DNA of 64,000 bases from Caulobacter ginsengisoli (GTDB taxonomy: Bacteria; Pseudomonadota; Alphaproteobacteria; Caulobacterales; Caulobacteraceae), in NCBI RefSeq assembly GCF_030814835.1, contig NZ_JAUSVS010000010.1, positions 88,408-152,407 of the forward strand, in the 5' to 3' direction. The position numbers and the translations under genes are program-made. Shown piece by piece: positions 34,222 to 42,443 of the stretch. How positions within the stretch are numbered: position 1 is the stretch's first letter; every line of letters begins with the position of its first letter. A model generated the notes under the pieces. That model did not search any database and was not told where the DNA came from. It was given only the letters and a program-made list of their open reading frames with translations.

Positions 34222-35058
34222 ATGACTCAGGAAACGACCGCCCTTTCTCCGCCCACCCGCTCGCTTTCGGCCCGGGGCTTCGATGTCCTGATCTGGGGCG
34301 GCCTGGCTGTCCTGCTGATCGTCAGCTTCGGACCGGCCGAAATCAACAAGTTCCCTGACCTGCTCTCCGGGTCAGGCAACATGCAGAGCTTCGCCAAGGA
34401 GTTCTTCGCGCCCTTCAACCCCATGCGCGCGGACTTCCCGGAAGCGCTGCTGACCGCCAAATGGCCGCTCTACATCGCCAAGATGTGGGAGACGATCCAG
34501 ATGGCGCTGTGGGGCACCTTCCTGGCCATCGTAGTGGCGGTGCCGCTGGGCCTGCTGGGCGCCCGTAACATCACGCCGGTGTGGATTCAGCAGCCCGTGC
34601 GCCGGGTTCTGGACCTGGTGCGGTCGATTCCCGACCTGGTGCTGGCGGTCATCTTCATCACCGCCGTGGGCCTGGGCCCCTTTGCCGGGGTGATGGCGAT
34701 GATGTTCAACACCGGCGGCGTGCTGGCCAAGCTGTTCGCCGAGGCGGTGGAATCCATCGACAAGGGTCCGGTCGAGGGCGTGCGGGCGACCGGCGCGGTG
34801 AAGCTGCAGGAAATCGCCTGGGGGGTCCTGCCGCAGGTGGCCCCGCTGTGGACCGGCTACGCCCTCTACCGCTTCGAGAGCAACAGCCGCGCCGCCACGG
34901 TGCTCGGCCTGATCGGGGCCGGCGGTATCGGCCAGGTGCTGATCGATTCCACCAACAGCTTCGCCTACGACCAGACCGGCTGCATCGTGCTGGTCATCGT
35001 GGTGGCGGTGTCGGGGATCGACCTGCTGAGCCAGGCGATCCGGACGCGGTTGCTGTAG
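34222..35058 (+). CDS. phnE: PhnE-type ABC transporter permease
   Basis: 278 aa. Inner-membrane permease with about six helices (for example FDVLIWGGLAVLLIVSF, LWGTFLAIVVAVPLGLLG, DLVLAVIFITAVGLGPF). The EAA loop that contacts the ATPase is visible as EGVRATGAVKLQEIAWGVLPQV. It follows phnD by 7 bp and completes the importer. Downstream lie convergent hairpins instead of further phn genes. Confidence 0.93.
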   Translation: MTQETTALSPPTRSLSARGFDVLIWGGLAVLLIVSFGPAEINKFPDLLSGSGNMQSFAKEFFAPFNPMRADFPEALLTAKWPLYIAKMWETIQMALWGTFLAIVVAVPLGLLGARNITPVWIQQPVRRVLDLVRSIPDLVLAVIFITAVGLGPFAGVMAMMFNTGGVLAKLFAEAVESIDKGPVEGVRATGAVKLQEIAWGVLPQVAPLWTGYALYRFESNSRAATVLGLIGAGGIGQVLIDSTNSFAYDQTGCIVLVIVVAVSGIDLLSQAIRTRLL

Positions 35059-35078
35059 GGGCGGTTCGCGCCTCTCCT

Positions 35079-35247
35079 CCTCGCTTGCGAGGAGGAGCGA
35101 GGGACACGCCGAAGGCGGTGTCCCACGGAGGGGGAGCCTTGCGGCGGTTCAGCCGCTGCTGCGTTCACCGGCATTCGCTGCAGGTAGGCCCTCACCCGCT
35201 CTTCGCGCTACCGCGCTCAGAGTCGACCTCTCCCAGAGGGAGAGGAG
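35079..35247. repeat. Intergenic hairpin cluster between convergent genes
   Basis: A hairpin CTCCTC...GAGGAG at 35075-35097, a second GACACGCCGAAGGCGGTGTC at 35103-35122, and a third CCTCTCCC-AGA-GGGAGAGG at 35227-35245 follow one another. The last sits two bases before the glycosyltransferase stop codon and looks like its terminator. No gene is visible between them. Confidence 0.65.
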
Positions 35248-36342
35248 TTACGCGGCGGCTTTCGGTTTCCGCCGCAACCGCGCCAGCCTTCTCAGCCGCC
35301 GCCAGAACCGGGTTTTTTCCGGCTCGGGATAGGGCTGCAGGTTCTTGACGAACTCCTCGGCGCAGCTCTTCCAGCTGTAGCCCTCGGCGAATTTGCGCAC
35401 GACCGCCCGGTCCAGTTTCAGGCATTCCAGGCAGGCTTCGGCCAGACCGTCGACCTTGCCGGGCGCCAGGGCCCCCGCATTCGAACCCGGGATGATGTCG
35501 ATGGGCCCCGGGGCCGAGAAGCCGGCGACGGGGGTGCCCGCGCCCATGGCTTCCAGGATCACCAGGCCGAAGGTGTCGGTCAGCGAGGGGAAGACGAAGA
35601 CGTCGGCGCAGGCGAAATGCCGGGCCAGCTCCTCGCCGAACTTGGCGCCGGTGAACACCACTTCGGGATATTTGGCGGCCAGTTCCTCGCGCTGGGGACC
35701 GTCGCCGACGATGACCTTGGTGCCGGGCAGGTCCAGCTTGGCGAAGGCCTCGATATTCTTCTCCACGGCCACCCGGCCGACATTGAGGAAGATCGGACGG
35801 GCCAGGTCCTTGAAGATATCGGGCTCGCGTAGTTTCGGATGGAAGAGCTCGGTGTCCACACCCCGCGACCAGGGCGAGATGTTGCGAAAGCCGTGGCTTT
35901 CCAGCTCCTCCTGCATGGTCGGGGTCGCCACCATCAGCCGGCCGGACGGCTTGTGGAACCACTTCATGTAGGCGTAGCCGGCCGCCAGGGGCAGCGGCAG
36001 GCGGGCTGAGACGTATTCCGGGAAGCGGGTGTGGTAGCTGGTGGTGAAGGGCAGCTTCCATTCCAGGCAGATGCGCCGGGCCGCCAGGCCGATGGGCCCT
36101 TCGGTGGCGATATGGATGGCCTCGGGCTCGAAGCTCTTGAGGCGTTCCTGCACCGGCTCGTAGGCGCCGAGCGCCAGCTTGATCTCGCTGTAGGTGGGCA
36201 GGGGCACGGTGTGGAACTGCTCGGGGTGGATCACCTCGACCTCGTGACCGGCCTCGCGCATCTCGGCGACCACCCGGGTGAGGGTGCGGACCACGCCGTT
36301 GACCTGGGGCTCCCAGGCGTCTGTAGCAATCAGTATGCGCAT
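35248..36342 (-). CDS. GT4-type glycosyltransferase
   Basis: 364 aa. GT-B fold. The N-terminal half starts RILIATDAWEPQVNGVVRTL, typical of glycosyltransferases acting on lipids. The C-terminal half has IFLNVGRVAVEKNIEAF and VFVFPSLTDTFGLVILEAMGAGTPVAGFS, with the EAMGAG nucleotide-sugar site. Acceptor unknown; a glycolipid is likely, because its start overlaps by one base (TGATG) the stop of an LpxH-like phosphoesterase gene. The basic C-terminus suggests membrane association. Confidence 0.9.
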   Translation of the reverse strand: MRILIATDAWEPQVNGVVRTLTRVVAEMREAGHEVEVIHPEQFHTVPLPTYSEIKLALGAYEPVQERLKSFEPEAIHIATEGPIGLAARRICLEWKLPFTTSYHTRFPEYVSARLPLPLAAGYAYMKWFHKPSGRLMVATPTMQEELESHGFRNISPWSRGVDTELFHPKLREPDIFKDLARPIFLNVGRVAVEKNIEAFAKLDLPGTKVIVGDGPQREELAAKYPEVVFTGAKFGEELARHFACADVFVFPSLTDTFGLVILEAMGAGTPVAGFSAPGPIDIIPGSNAGALAPGKVDGLAEACLECLKLDRAVVRKFAEGYSWKSCAEEFVKNLQPYPEPEKTRFWRRLRRLARLRRKPKAAA

Positions 36343-37160
36343 CAGGCGGCGGCGGGCTCCGCCAGGCCAGACCCGGCAGGAATTGGCATCCTGCGGTCGA
36401 TGGTCGACCAGGATCGCTCCTTGGCCCAGTGCAGGATTTCCATCCGGCCGTCAGCGTGCTCGACCAGGGCCGTGCAGCTTTCCACCCAATCGCCGTCGTT
36501 CATGTAGAGGACGCCCCCGATATCGCGCATCTCGGCCTTGTGAATATGCCCGCAGACCACGCCGTCGACGCGCCGGCGGCGGGCCTCTTCAGCAATGGCC
36601 TCTTCATAGTTCTCGATGAACTGAAGCGCGTTCTTCACCTTGACCTTCAGATAGGCCGACAAACTCCAGTAGCCCAGCCCCATGCGTCGCCGAATCCGGT
36701 TCAGCAAGGTGTTCAGCATCAGGAGGGTTCTATAGGCCCAATCGCCGACGAAGGCGAGCCAGCGGGCGTGCATCACCACCCCGTCGAACTCGTCGCCATG
36801 GGTGACCAGGAAGCGGCGGCCGTCGGCGGTCTTGTGGATGGCGTCCTTGACCACGGTGACGCCGCCGAACTTCATGCCGGCGAAGCCGCGGCCGAATTCG
36901 TCATGGTTGCCCGGCACATAGATGACCTTGGTCCCCTTGCGGGCCAGGCGCAGCACCTTCTGGACCACGTCGTTATGGGCCTGGGGCCAGAACCAGCCGC
37001 CCTTCAGCTTCCAGCCGTCGATGATGTCGCCGACCAGATAGAGGGTCTCGCATTCGATCGACCTGATGAAGTCGAGGAGCAGTTCGGCCTGGCAGCCCTT
37101 CGTGCCCAGATGGATGTCGGAGATGAAGACGGTGCGATAGCGGCGGACCTGGTCGGTCAT
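36342..37160 (-). CDS. LpxH-like calcineurin-type phosphoesterase
   Basis: 272 aa. Metallophosphoesterase with the canonical motifs: DIHLG (residue about 15), GDIIDGW, GNHDE (PGNHDEFGRGF), THGDEFDG and GHIHKAEMRDIG. It resembles UDP-2,3-diacylglucosamine diphosphatases but belongs to the larger group of paralogues that are not necessarily in lipid A synthesis. The adjacent, overlapping glycosyltransferase gene suggests they process the same lipid (inference). Confidence 0.85.
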   Translation of the reverse strand: MTDQVRRYRTVFISDIHLGTKGCQAELLLDFIRSIECETLYLVGDIIDGWKLKGGWFWPQAHNDVVQKVLRLARKGTKVIYVPGNHDEFGRGFAGMKFGGVTVVKDAIHKTADGRRFLVTHGDEFDGVVMHARWLAFVGDWAYRTLLMLNTLLNRIRRRMGLGYWSLSAYLKVKVKNALQFIENYEEAIAEEARRRRVDGVVCGHIHKAEMRDIGGVLYMNDGDWVESCTALVEHADGRMEILHWAKERSWSTIDRRMPIPAGSGLAEPAAA

Positions 37161-37286
37161 GCGCTTCCCCCAGAGGGCGCCTCCCCGGCGCGGATGGCTC
37201 GTGCGCTAGGCTGATTGCATGTCGCTTTGATGAAACGGGGGAGGTTTGCGTTGCGGCGCAACATCGCGGCCCCTAAGTCGAGGGGG

Positions 37287-37907
37287 ATGGCTGAGCCGAG
37301 AGACACGCCCAAATCGCGCCGAACCCGCGCCCGCATCCTCGACGAGGCGGTGAGTCTGATCGCCCGCTCCGGTTATCTGGTCCTGACCAACGCCGCCGTC
37401 GCCGACGCCGTGGGGATCACCCGCGGGGCCATGCTCTACCATTTCGAAACCCGCGAGGCCCTGGTGGCGGCGGTGATCGCCCACATCCAGGCCCAGCGCT
37501 CGCTGCTGTTCCGCCAGGCCACCGACAGCCTGCCGCCCGGCAACGACGTGACCGAGCACGCCATCGAGACCTACTGGGACCTGCTGCAAAGGCCGGTCTT
37601 CGTCGCCTTCGCCGAGCTGGAGGCGGCGGCGCGGTCGGACCGTCTGGTGGCGGAGTTGCTGGCCCCGGCCCAGGCCGAGTTCGACCGGGGGCAGATCGGC
37701 GATCACTTCCTCAAGATGCTGCACGCCGGGGCGGGGCCGAGGTTCCAGGCCAGCCGGGACCTGGCGCGGTTCCTGTTGGAAGGGATGGCGCGGGCGAACT
37801 TCACCTATGACCGCGAGGAGCGGGTCGGGCGGCTGCTGGAGGTGATCAAGCGGGCCACCCACATGCTGAACCGCAAGGGCGGGGTGACGGGGCTGTGGGA
37901 GGAGTAG
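37287..37907 (+). CDS. TetR-family transcriptional regulator
   Basis: 206 aa from the ATG at 37287 (ribosome site GAGGGGG just upstream). An earlier in-frame ATG at 37230 is possible. TetR helix-turn-helix: RRTRARILDEAVSLIARSGYLVLTNAAVADAVGITRGAMLYHFETREALV, read in segments. The C-terminal ligand domain is helical. It is divergent from the LpxH-like gene and 66 bp upstream of a secreted lipase-like gene, either of which it might control. Confidence 0.87.
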   Translation: MAEPRDTPKSRRTRARILDEAVSLIARSGYLVLTNAAVADAVGITRGAMLYHFETREALVAAVIAHIQAQRSLLFRQATDSLPPGNDVTEHAIETYWDLLQRPVFVAFAELEAAARSDRLVAELLAPAQAEFDRGQIGDHFLKMLHAGAGPRFQASRDLARFLLEGMARANFTYDREERVGRLLEVIKRATHMLNRKGGVTGLWEE

Positions 37908-37973
37908 CGGCTGGCAATTGACCCAATCCCCGCGGGTCAGCAGATTGCCCCGGACTAGCGCGGGGGTGATCTC

Positions 37974-39113
37974 ATGCGGCGCAGGACTTTCCTGTCGGGA
38001 TTGGCGGCGGCTGGCCTGGCGGGCTGCGCGAGGCCGCCGTCCCTGACCGCACCGTCCGACGTCGCCCTGACCCCGCTGAAATCCTATTCCCGGCTGCAGA
38101 GCGTGGCGTTGCTGAAACTGGCCGGGGTCAAGGGGGTGGGGGTTCGCCATGCCGTGGACTGCTATCGGGTCGGCTATGGCTCGCATGACGCGCGGGGGAC
38201 GCCGATCCGGCTCAGCGGCCTGCTGGCCCTGCCGCGCGGCGGGCCGGCGCGGGGCCGGGTGAGTTGGCAGCACGGCACGACCACCACACGGGCCGACGTG
38301 CCCTCGAACCTTTCCACCGAGGGCGTGGCGGCCGCCATCCTCTGCGCCGGCAATGGCTTCGCAACCGTGGCGCCGGACTATCTGGGGCTGGGGCAGTCGG
38401 GCCTGACCCACACCTACTATGCCGCCGACGATACCGCCCGGGCGGTGATCGACCTGCTGGACGCCACGCGGGGGATCGCCGGGGTTCCGGACAGGCCGCC
38501 GTTCCTGACCGGCTTCTCTCAGGGCGGCCATGCCTGCCTGGCGGCTCAGCAGGCGCTGGAAGCGGCCGGGCGGGCGGTGCTGGGCAGCGCCCCGGTCGCC
38601 GGCGCCTTCAACCTGCGCACCATCAGCCTGGGGGCGGCGCTGAAGGGCGGGGCGCCGCAGTGTTCGCTCTATCTGTCCTATCTGGCCCGCGGCATGGCCG
38701 CCCGCTACGGCCAGCCGCTGGAGAGCGCCCTGACCGGGCCGATGGCGGCCCTGACCCGCAGCCTCTATGACCAGCCCCACAAGCCGGACGCCATCGTCGC
38801 GGCCCTGCCCGCCAACCCGCGCGAGCTGTTCAGCCCCGGCTTCCTGGACGCCTTCGACCATGACGGCCGGCACTGGCTGCTGGAGGCGCTGGCGGCCAAC
38901 GAGGTCAGCCACTTCACCCCGCGCGCGCCGGTCCGCTTCTTCCACGGCGCGGCCGATCGCGATGTCGCTCCGCAGGAATCCCTGACCACGGCGCGGATGT
39001 TCCAGGCGTCAGGCGCCGACGCGCGGGCCATCGATGTCGGACCCGTCGACCACAACGGCTCGATCCTGCGAGCGGCCCCGAGAATTCTGGGCTGGCTGGA
39101 GAGTCTGACCTAG
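37974..39113 (+). CDS. Secreted lipase-like alpha/beta hydrolase (lipoprotein)
   Basis: 379 aa. The N-terminus MRRRTFLSGLAAAGLAGCARP combines a twin-arginine-like start with a lipobox (LAGC). The body has the nucleophile elbow TGFSQGGHACLA, an upstream WQHGTTTTR and PDYLGLGQS (oxyanion region), Asp in FHGAADRDVAP and His in GPVDHNGS. This resembles secretory lipases/esterases of the LIP type. The convergent GFA gene overlaps its stop by CTAG. It may be controlled by the TetR gene just upstream. Confidence 0.85.
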   Translation: MRRRTFLSGLAAAGLAGCARPPSLTAPSDVALTPLKSYSRLQSVALLKLAGVKGVGVRHAVDCYRVGYGSHDARGTPIRLSGLLALPRGGPARGRVSWQHGTTTTRADVPSNLSTEGVAAAILCAGNGFATVAPDYLGLGQSGLTHTYYAADDTARAVIDLLDATRGIAGVPDRPPFLTGFSQGGHACLAAQQALEAAGRAVLGSAPVAGAFNLRTISLGAALKGGAPQCSLYLSYLARGMAARYGQPLESALTGPMAALTRSLYDQPHKPDAIVAALPANPRELFSPGFLDAFDHDGRHWLLEALAANEVSHFTPRAPVRFFHGAADRDVAPQESLTTARMFQASGADARAIDVGPVDHNGSILRAAPRILGWLESLT

Positions 39114-39508
39114 CCCGGCATCGTCTCGAACTTCGGCGTCCCCTCCGGGATCACCGTGCAGGCCATGGCGCTGCGGGTGTAGATATGGACGCCCGGCGCC
39201 ACCGCGCTGGTGTCGTCGAGCGTCCCGGCCTTGAGGAAGACCAGGGGCGAGTCCGGCGACGGTTCGGAAACGATGGGCGAGCCGCAATTGGGACAGAACT
39301 TGCGCAGCACCTTGGCGCCGCTGTCGCCGGTATCCTCGTAGACCTTCGGCTCGCCGGTGATCTTCAGCCCGTCGCGGGGCACGCCGATCACCACCGAATA
39401 GGCCGTCCCCGCCTGCTTCTGGCAGTTCTTGCAGTGACAGACCGCCTGCATGACGGGATCGGGCGCGGTGTAGCGCACCGCCCCGCAAAGGCATCCACCC
39501 TCGATCAT
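39110..39508 (-). CDS. GFA-family zinc protein
   Basis: 132 aa. It starts MIEGGCLCGAVRYTAPD and contains CHCKNCQKQAG and KFCPNCGSP, the full set of GFA zinc cysteines. It is encoded directly after an acyl-CoA dehydrogenase with a 4-bp overlap (ATGA), so the two are coupled. Its stop overlaps the convergent lipase gene by CTAG. Third GFA gene in this window; no substrate can be given. Confidence 0.85.
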   Translation of the reverse strand: MIEGGCLCGAVRYTAPDPVMQAVCHCKNCQKQAGTAYSVVIGVPRDGLKITGEPKVYEDTGDSGAKVLRKFCPNCGSPIVSEPSPDSPLVFLKAGTLDDTSAVAPGVHIYTRSAMACTVIPEGTPKFETMPG

Positions 39509-40797
39509 AGTCCCAGCTCCGCGAACTGTTTCTTCCTGGGGCCAAGATAGCCGAACAGGAAGGCGGCGACCTTACGGATCTGAATCTCTTCCGAGCCCTC
39601 GGTGATCCGGTAGCGGCGGTGGTGGCGGTAGATGTGCTCGAAGGCCTTGTGGCGGCTGTAGCCCATGCCGCCATGCACCTGCATGGCCCGGTCGGCGGCC
39701 TCGCAGCAGAGGCGGTTGCCCCAGTAGTTGCACATCGAGACCTTGTCGGAGAGTTCCTTCTCGACCTGCTTGTGCTCCATGCGGTCCATCTGCCAGGCGG
39801 TCTGGCGGATCAAGAGGCGCAGCATCTCGCACTGGGTGGCCAGCTCGACGAGCGGGAACTGGATGGCCTGGTTGTCGCTGAGCGGCTTGCCGAACGGCTT
39901 GCGCTTGCGGGCGTATTTGACGCTCTCTTCTATGCAGTAGACGGCGGCGCCCAGGCTCGAGGCCGCCTGGCGGATGCGGTTCTGGTGGACGAAGGACTGA
40001 CCCAGGCCCAGGCCCCGGTCGATCTGGCCCCAGTAGCTGTCCTCGGGAATCCAGACGTCGGTCAGCGAGACGCGGGGGTGGTCGGTGGGCATGTTGAAGG
40101 TCCACATCCACTCCTCGACCTTGATCTGGTCGGCGGGGACGATGAAGCAGGTGATGCCCAGCGCATCGCCGTCCTTGCCGCTGGTGCGGGCGAAGATCAT
40201 GCCGTGGGTCGCCACATGCATGCCGGTCGACCACATCTTCTCGCCGTTGATCAGCCAGCCGGGCTTGCCGTCCTTCACGTGCGGGACCGCCCGGGTCTCC
40301 ATGAAGGTGGCGTCCGAGCCGTGGTTGGGCTCGGTCAGGCCGAAGATGGTGCGCATCTTGCCGCTGCGGACCTTCTCGCCGTCCCGCTCCATCTGCTCGG
40401 GGGTGGCGAACTCCTTGAACATCAGGATGAAGGGGTTGTTGCCGACGATGCTGTGCTCGGTCTGCAGGTCGTTGAAGAGGCCCAGCCCCTTGGCGGCCAG
40501 GTGCTCGCGGATGACGGCCATGTCGAGGTTGGTGCCGGCCTTGCCACCCATGTCCTCGGGCCAGGCGTAGCGCAGGTGGCCGGCCTTGTCGGCGACGGCC
40601 CGGGCCTCGGCCAGCAGTTCCTCCCACTCCTTGCGGGGCAGGCCGTTGTTGTCCCAGTCGGTGCGGGCGTGCTCGCGGCGGTGGTCGAAGAAGCGCTCGT
40701 TGTCGTCACGGCGCTGGATGGGCATGATTTCCGCCTCGATGAAGGCGTCCAGCTCGGCCAGATAGTCGACCAGCTTCTGGTCCAGGGCGAAGTCCAC
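39505..40797 (-). CDS. Acyl-CoA dehydrogenase
   Basis: 430 aa. Flavoprotein that introduces a double bond into an acyl-CoA. Signatures: FGLTEPNHGSDATFMETRA (FAD/acyl binding), LINGEKMWSTGMHVATHGMIFART, and the C-terminal ...QVHGGMGYSRHKAFEHIYRHHRRYRITEGSEEIQ. The length and N-terminus (DYLAELDAFIEAEIMPIQ) match the longer medium-chain-like subgroup. It starts at GTG 40797; its ribosome site GGGAG lies inside a hairpin at 40805-40827. A GFA gene follows, coupled. Confidence 0.93.
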   Translation of the reverse strand: MDFALDQKLVDYLAELDAFIEAEIMPIQRRDDNERFFDHRREHARTDWDNNGLPRKEWEELLAEARAVADKAGHLRYAWPEDMGGKAGTNLDMAVIREHLAAKGLGLFNDLQTEHSIVGNNPFILMFKEFATPEQMERDGEKVRSGKMRTIFGLTEPNHGSDATFMETRAVPHVKDGKPGWLINGEKMWSTGMHVATHGMIFARTSGKDGDALGITCFIVPADQIKVEEWMWTFNMPTDHPRVSLTDVWIPEDSYWGQIDRGLGLGQSFVHQNRIRQAASSLGAAVYCIEESVKYARKRKPFGKPLSDNQAIQFPLVELATQCEMLRLLIRQTAWQMDRMEHKQVEKELSDKVSMCNYWGNRLCCEAADRAMQVHGGMGYSRHKAFEHIYRHHRRYRITEGSEEIQIRKVAAFLFGYLGPRKKQFAELGL

Positions 40798-40804
40798 GGC
40801 GTCT

Positions 40805-40827
40805 CTCCCAATCTCGTTCGTTGGGAG
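40805..40827 (-). promoter_or_regulatory. Hairpin/palindrome covering the acyl-CoA dehydrogenase ribosome site
   Basis: Minus strand reads CTCCCAA, nine bases, TTGGGAG, then AGACGCC and the GTG start. The 7-bp stem contains the GGGAG Shine-Dalgarno in its 3' arm. Either the mRNA hairpin limits translation or the 23-bp palindrome is a repressor operator. The rest of the 347-bp gap (40828-41144) holds no gene; a GGAGGG ribosome site for the next gene lies at 41132-41137. Confidence 0.5.
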
Positions 40828-41144
40828 CAGTATGCGCCGACCGACAGGGCCTTCAACCGTGACCCGGCGTCAGGCGTGGTCGATATCGCGGGAGGCGACC
40901 CCGTCATATGGGTGGGCGAACAGCGTTCTGAAAGCCCCCATGCGACCAATTCGCAAATTATCTAAACACTGCAAAGATTCCGCTTGCGCTCTAGATTACC
41001 GTTGATATCCTAACGCTGCTTAGTTCGTCCTGTGTCGTTCGGTGGGGATACCGGGGGATGCATCCAAAGGGGGCGGGCCGGGCAGCCAAAAAGTAACTCG
41101 ATCCAAGCGTCACCTTTTTCCTCGACTTTCTGGAGGGCTCTCCC

Positions 41145-41468
41145 ATGAAGCTCCAAACTCTCGCGGCCGTCGCCGCTCTCTCGCTCGCCTTCGCCGGCAC
41201 GGCTTTCGCCGAAGGCAAGGTCACCGTCACCCTGCAGGCCCCCGTGGCCGCCAAGACCAAGGTTCTGGCCGGCGGCGCCGTCTTCACCTGCGAAGGCGTC
41301 ACCTGCACCGCCCTGGCCACCTCGGACCGCACCGTGACCACCGCCGGCTGCAAGGATCTGGTCAAGTCCGTGGGCGCCGTCAGCGCCTTCGGCGGCGCCA
41401 AGTCGCTGTCGGACGCCAACCTGGCCAAGTGCAACGGCATCGCCGGCCAGTCGGTCGCCGCCAACTAA
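41145..41468 (+). CDS. CC_3452-family exported protein
   Basis: 107 aa. Signal peptide (about 1-22, ending TAFAEG), then a small domain with KVTVTLQAPVAAKTKVLAGGAVFTCEGVTC, DRTVTTAGCKDLVKSVGAVSAFGG and LAKCNG. The pattern, and its place upstream of the ATP synthase operon, match the protein known in Caulobacter as CC_3452. Function unknown; four cysteines may form two disulphides. Two terminators follow it. Confidence 0.8.
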   Translation: MKLQTLAAVAALSLAFAGTAFAEGKVTVTLQAPVAAKTKVLAGGAVFTCEGVTCTALATSDRTVTTAGCKDLVKSVGAVSAFGGAKSLSDANLAKCNGIAGQSVAAN

Positions 41469-41480
41469 GTCTTCTACCCC

Positions 41481-41500
41481 CCGGACGCTTATCGGTCCGG
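41481..41500 (+). terminator. Short hairpin after the CC_3452-like gene
   Basis: Stem CCGGAC paired with GTCCGG around GCTTATCG, followed by CTTGTTTCC. It begins 12 bp after the stop codon. Weak on its own; a stronger terminator follows at 41537. Confidence 0.5.
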
Positions 41501-41536
41501 CTTGTTTCCTCGAGCACACTCGCCAATTGCGCACCC

Positions 41537-41570
41537 GGCCGGCGGAGACATCCGCCGGCCGATCTTTTTG
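41537..41570 (+). terminator. Strong intrinsic terminator
   Basis: Perfect 10-bp stem GGCCGGCGGA / TCCGCCGGCC with a 4-base loop (GACA), followed by GATCTTTTT. It separates the CC_3452-like gene from the beta-lactamase gene. Confidence 0.85.
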
Positions 41571-41599
41571 TTGGCCGTAGAGTCTGACAAGCTCGGCGC

Positions 41600-42436
41600 A
41601 TGGCTCATCTCACGCGCCGCTCCGCTGCCGCCGGTCTTCTGGCGCTTACCGCCAGCCCAGCCCTGGCCGCTCCCGACTTCGCCGCCCTGGATGGCGGTGG
41701 AACCCTGCAGGTCTTCGTCCTGGACACCGGCTCGGGCCGCACGCTCTCTTATAGAGCCGACCAGCGGGCCCTGATGTGCTCGACCTTCAAGGTGCTGGCG
41801 GTCGGCGCCGTGCTGGCCCGGGTCGACCGCCGGGCCGAATCGCTGGACCGCCGCATCGCCTTCGGACAGGCCGACCTGCTGCCCTATTCGCCGGTGACCA
41901 CCGCCAGGGTCGGCGAGGGCAGGATGACCGTGGAAGACCTCTGCGCGGCCATGATCCAGGCCAGCGACAACACCGCCGCCAACCTGGTGATGGACAGCCT
42001 GGGCGGCCCGCCCGCCGTCACCGCCTTCGCCCGGTCGTTGGGCGACAAGGCCTTCCGCCTGGACCGCCGCGAAACCGAACTCAACCTGCGCAGCGGCGAT
42101 CTCGACACCACCACGCCCCGCGCCATGGCCCGGTCTCTAAAGAGCCTGCTGCTCGGCAAGTCGCTTTCAGCGGTCTCCCGCTTCCGGCTCGAGAACTGGA
42201 TGCAAACCTCCACTCCGGGCGCCAGGCGCCTGCGCGCCGGCCTGCCCAAGGACTGGGTGGTGGGGACCAAGGCCGGCGGCGGGCCCGATCAGACCAACGA
42301 CCTGGCCATCGTCCGCCCGCCGGGCCGCAAGCCGATCCTCATCGCCGCCTATTATCATGAGCCCACCAACCCGCCCCGCTCGCCCGAGGACGTCCTGGCC
42401 GATGTCGGACGGATCGTGGCGGCCTGGGCCCAATAG
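41600..42436 (+). CDS. Chromosomal class A beta-lactamase
   Basis: 278 aa with a signal peptide (about 1-24, LTASPALAAP). All class A elements are visible: STFK (Ser61, Lys64), SDN (122-124), the omega-loop E-x-E-L-N (Glu158 to Asn162), and KAG at 224-226 where KTG is usual. A cysteine directly precedes the active-site serine (Cys60), as in some carbapenemases, but the partner Cys at the position corresponding to 238 is absent (GGGP there). Same base composition as its neighbours and no mobile-element signs, so it is intrinsic. Confidence 0.9.
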   Translation: MAHLTRRSAAAGLLALTASPALAAPDFAALDGGGTLQVFVLDTGSGRTLSYRADQRALMCSTFKVLAVGAVLARVDRRAESLDRRIAFGQADLLPYSPVTTARVGEGRMTVEDLCAAMIQASDNTAANLVMDSLGGPPAVTAFARSLGDKAFRLDRRETELNLRSGDLDTTTPRAMARSLKSLLLGKSLSAVSRFRLENWMQTSTPGARRLRAGLPKDWVVGTKAGGGPDQTNDLAIVRPPGRKPILIAAYYHEPTNPPRSPEDVLADVGRIVAAWAQ

Positions 42437-42443
42437 CCGCCGC

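Noticed and set aside
41600..42436. Beta-lactamase as an acquired resistance gene
   Set aside because: No insertion sequence, integron or composition shift flanks it; it lies within a conserved chromosomal context.
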